A stretch of 64,000 nt of DNA. Origin: Pholis gunnellus. Lineage: Eukaryota > Chordata > Actinopteri > Perciformes > Pholidae. Made by a program: the position numbers and the translations under genes. The notes beneath the pieces were generated by a model. The model was not told the origin of the DNA. It made no database searches and saw only the letters and a program-made list of their open reading frames with translations. Below, one piece after another: positions 1 to 64,000 of the stretch (within the stretch, counting starts at the first letter, position 1; every line of letters begins with the position of its first letter). Where the stretch lies: positions 3,526,001 to 3,590,000 of the forward strand of contig OU342819.1 in assembly GCA_910591455.2 (NCBI GenBank). Reading direction: 5' to 3'.

Positions 1-62082
<62,082 letters not shown>

Positions 62083-64000
62083 CTGAGGTAGGAAAGAGGA
62101 AGAGGTAAGGTGAGAAGGGAGGACAAACAGAAAAAGTCAACCCCACACTCCAATCATCCCTCTGTTGACTCAACGCTGTTGACATCTGTCAAGTCAACGG
62201 CCCCGCAGCTGACGGCTACTGCAGGTTGCCGGGGCCAACAGAGACGAAGCACCAGCTGTGGCCTCTCGTCTCTGTTGCCATGACAGCCATGAGTGGGCCG
62301 AGGGGGGGTGACACAGCAGCCTGGTCAGTACCAGTGAAGGTGTTGTTTGAAAGTGGGACACTCGGTGAGACAGAAGTGACACAAGCACTAAATCACATCA
62401 TGTTGTCATTTTGACATATTTATGGAGGACTCATTTTGACAGCATCATGTGAGAGTTTCCTTATATTTCATGTGAATTAAAGGACTTTAGATTTAAATGT
62501 ATAACTGTATGACTTAAATCCATTGTTTTATTTAGTGTATGAGTGCTTATTTTCAACACTAGACACTGTGCTCTTCACCTGCTGTCTGTACGTCTTTGTA
62601 TTTGCTGCTTCATCAGAAAGCAGACGGAGAGAGACTGAGGTTGGCATGCAGCAAATCTCACTCCTACCCAAAGTGTCTCAATATTGTTGCTTCAAAATTG
62701 CACATCCACCCGAGGATGGAGTACTGAACGGGCCTACCGGGTGACAGGCCCAGGGGCCCAAAAGCTCACCTGCATTATGTCACTCGAAGAGACAAGTAGC
62801 AACCTACAAGACATGAAATAGGGGCCACAAAGAAACAGAAAACGACTACAAAGAAACAGAAAACGAATACAAACAAACAGAAAACGACTACAAAGAAACA
62901 GAAAACGACTACAAACAAACAGAAAATGACTACAAACAAACAGAAAACGACTACAAAGAAACAGAAAACGACTACAAACAAACAGAAAACGACTACAAAC
63001 AGAAAATGACTACAAAGAAACAGAAAACGACTACAAAGAAACAGAAAACGACTACAAACAAACAGAAAACGACTACAAACAAACAGAAAACGACTACAAA
63101 CAAACAGAAAACGACTACAAAGAAACAGAAAACGACTACAAACAAACAGAAAACGACTACAAAGAAACAGAAAACGAATACAAAGAAACAGAAAACGACT
63201 ACAAAGAAACAGAAAACGACTACAAAGAAACAGAAAACGACTACAAAGAAACAGAAAACGAATACAAAGAAACAGAAAACGACTACAAAGAAACAGAAAA
63301 CGACTACAAACAAACAGAAAACGACTACAAACAAACAGAAAACGACTACAAACAAACAGAAAACGACTACAAACAAACAGAAAACGACTACAAAGAAACA
63401 GAAAACGACTACAAAGAAACAGAAAACGACTACAAAGAAACAGAAAACGACTACAAAGAAACAAAACGACTACAAATAAACAGAAAACGAATACAAAGAA
63501 ACAGAAAACGACTACAAAGAAACAAAACGACTACAAATAAACAGAAAACGAATACAAAGAAACAGAAAACGACTACAAAGAAACAGAAAACGACTACAAA
63601 GAAACAGAAAACGACTACAAAGAAACAAAACGACTACAAAGAAACAGAAAACGACTACAAATAAACAGAAAACGAATACAAAGAAACAGAAAACGACTAC
63701 AAAGAAACAGAAAACGAGTACAAAGAAACAGAAAACTAATACAAAGAAACAGAAAACGACTACAAACAAACAGAAAACGAATACAAAGAAACAGAAAACG
63801 ACTACAAAGAAACAGAAAACGACTACAAAGAAACAGAAAACTAATACAAAGAAACAGAAAACGACTACAAAGAAACAGAAAACGACTACAAATAAACAGA
63901 AAACGACTACAAAGAAACAGAAAACGACTACAAAGAAACAAAACGACTACAAAGAAACAGAAAACGACTACAAAGAAACAGAAAACGACTACAAAGAAAC
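62083..64000 (-). other. macf1 intron upstream of the first visible exon
   Basis: Apart from the minisatellite from 62828 onward, 62083-62827 shows no exon with plausible splice sites and no recognisable repeat. The missing N-terminal CH1 residues must come from exons beyond 64000. Confidence 0.7.
62828..64000. repeat. 21-bp minisatellite, open at right edge
   Basis: A 21-bp unit (gaaacagaaaacgactacaa plus one a) repeats about 55 times and continues past the window. Unit variants change the base before aaac (g, c or t) and the act/aat/agt triplet; a few 19-bp units lack two bases. Because 21 is a multiple of three, long artefactual ORFs appear on both strands. It lies in the intron upstream of the first visible exon. 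Confidence 0.97.

Noticed and set aside
63006..63479. Long plus-strand ORF of KKQKTTT-type repeats and minus-strand ORFs of FLFLCSR-type repeats
   Set aside because: They are read-throughs of the 21-bp minisatellite, whose unit length is a multiple of three and contains no stop in several frames.
62828..64000. CRISPR-like tandem array
   Set aside because: The units are directly adjacent with no unique spacers, and the host is a vertebrate.

Overview
The window is a piece of a teleost (probably percomorph) fish genome. It lies almost wholly inside one very large gene read on the minus strand, the fish orthologue of MACF1 (microtubule-actin crosslinking factor 1, a spectraplakin). The evidence for fish is a vertebrate-type exon/intron structure combined with teleost-style repeats: very long CA/TG tracts, short palindromic MITEs, an L2-type LINE tail and a hAT relic. 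MACF1 was chosen over its sister gene DST because the exon peptides follow MACF1 at diagnostic places (CH2 segment TNFTSCWSNGRMFNALLHRYR read in two parts, SSSEDEGSLRFIYELLGWVE, CHKADLRFVSISGQKVLD, KELMMSVLGPLSIDPNML). Which of the two teleost macf1 copies this is cannot be decided from the window.

Layout, in gene order (right to left): positions 62082-59004 hold three exons encoding most of the first calponin-homology domain (CH1); the true 5' exons lie beyond position 64000. A 15.8 kb intron (59003-43181) follows. It contains an alternative first exon at 50967-49777 whose protein starts with a myristoylation/palmitoylation-type sequence and splices in phase 0 straight into CH2, giving a CH2-only isoform. 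Exons from 43180 to 41129 encode CH2. Exons from 40635 to 22524 encode the plakin domain, with the SH3 fold split over 30319-30167 and 27387-27233. Then comes a removable block of phase-0 exons (20898-12722) dominated by one 6093-bp exon of plakin (plectin) repeats plus a long charged tail; this is the 'b' isoform module. Exons from 11750 down to position 1 encode the first part of the spectrin-repeat rod, and the gene runs off the left edge.

I derived 53 constitutive-type exons (the last cut by the edge), one alternative first exon and six b-module exons. Every junction was checked for AG acceptor, GT or GC donor and reading-frame phase, and all join in frame. Two introns use GC donors. No second protein-coding gene, rRNA, tRNA or CRISPR array was found. 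The remaining sequence is intron: many microsatellites (some abutting splice sites), several interspersed repeats and, at the right edge, a 21-bp minisatellite of more than 1.1 kb.

Together the alternative pieces encode a modular cytoskeletal linker: actin binding (CH1-CH2 or CH2 alone), plakin/SH3 module, optional plakin repeats and the spectrin rod. The microtubule-binding C terminus (EF-hand/GAR) lies outside the window to the left.
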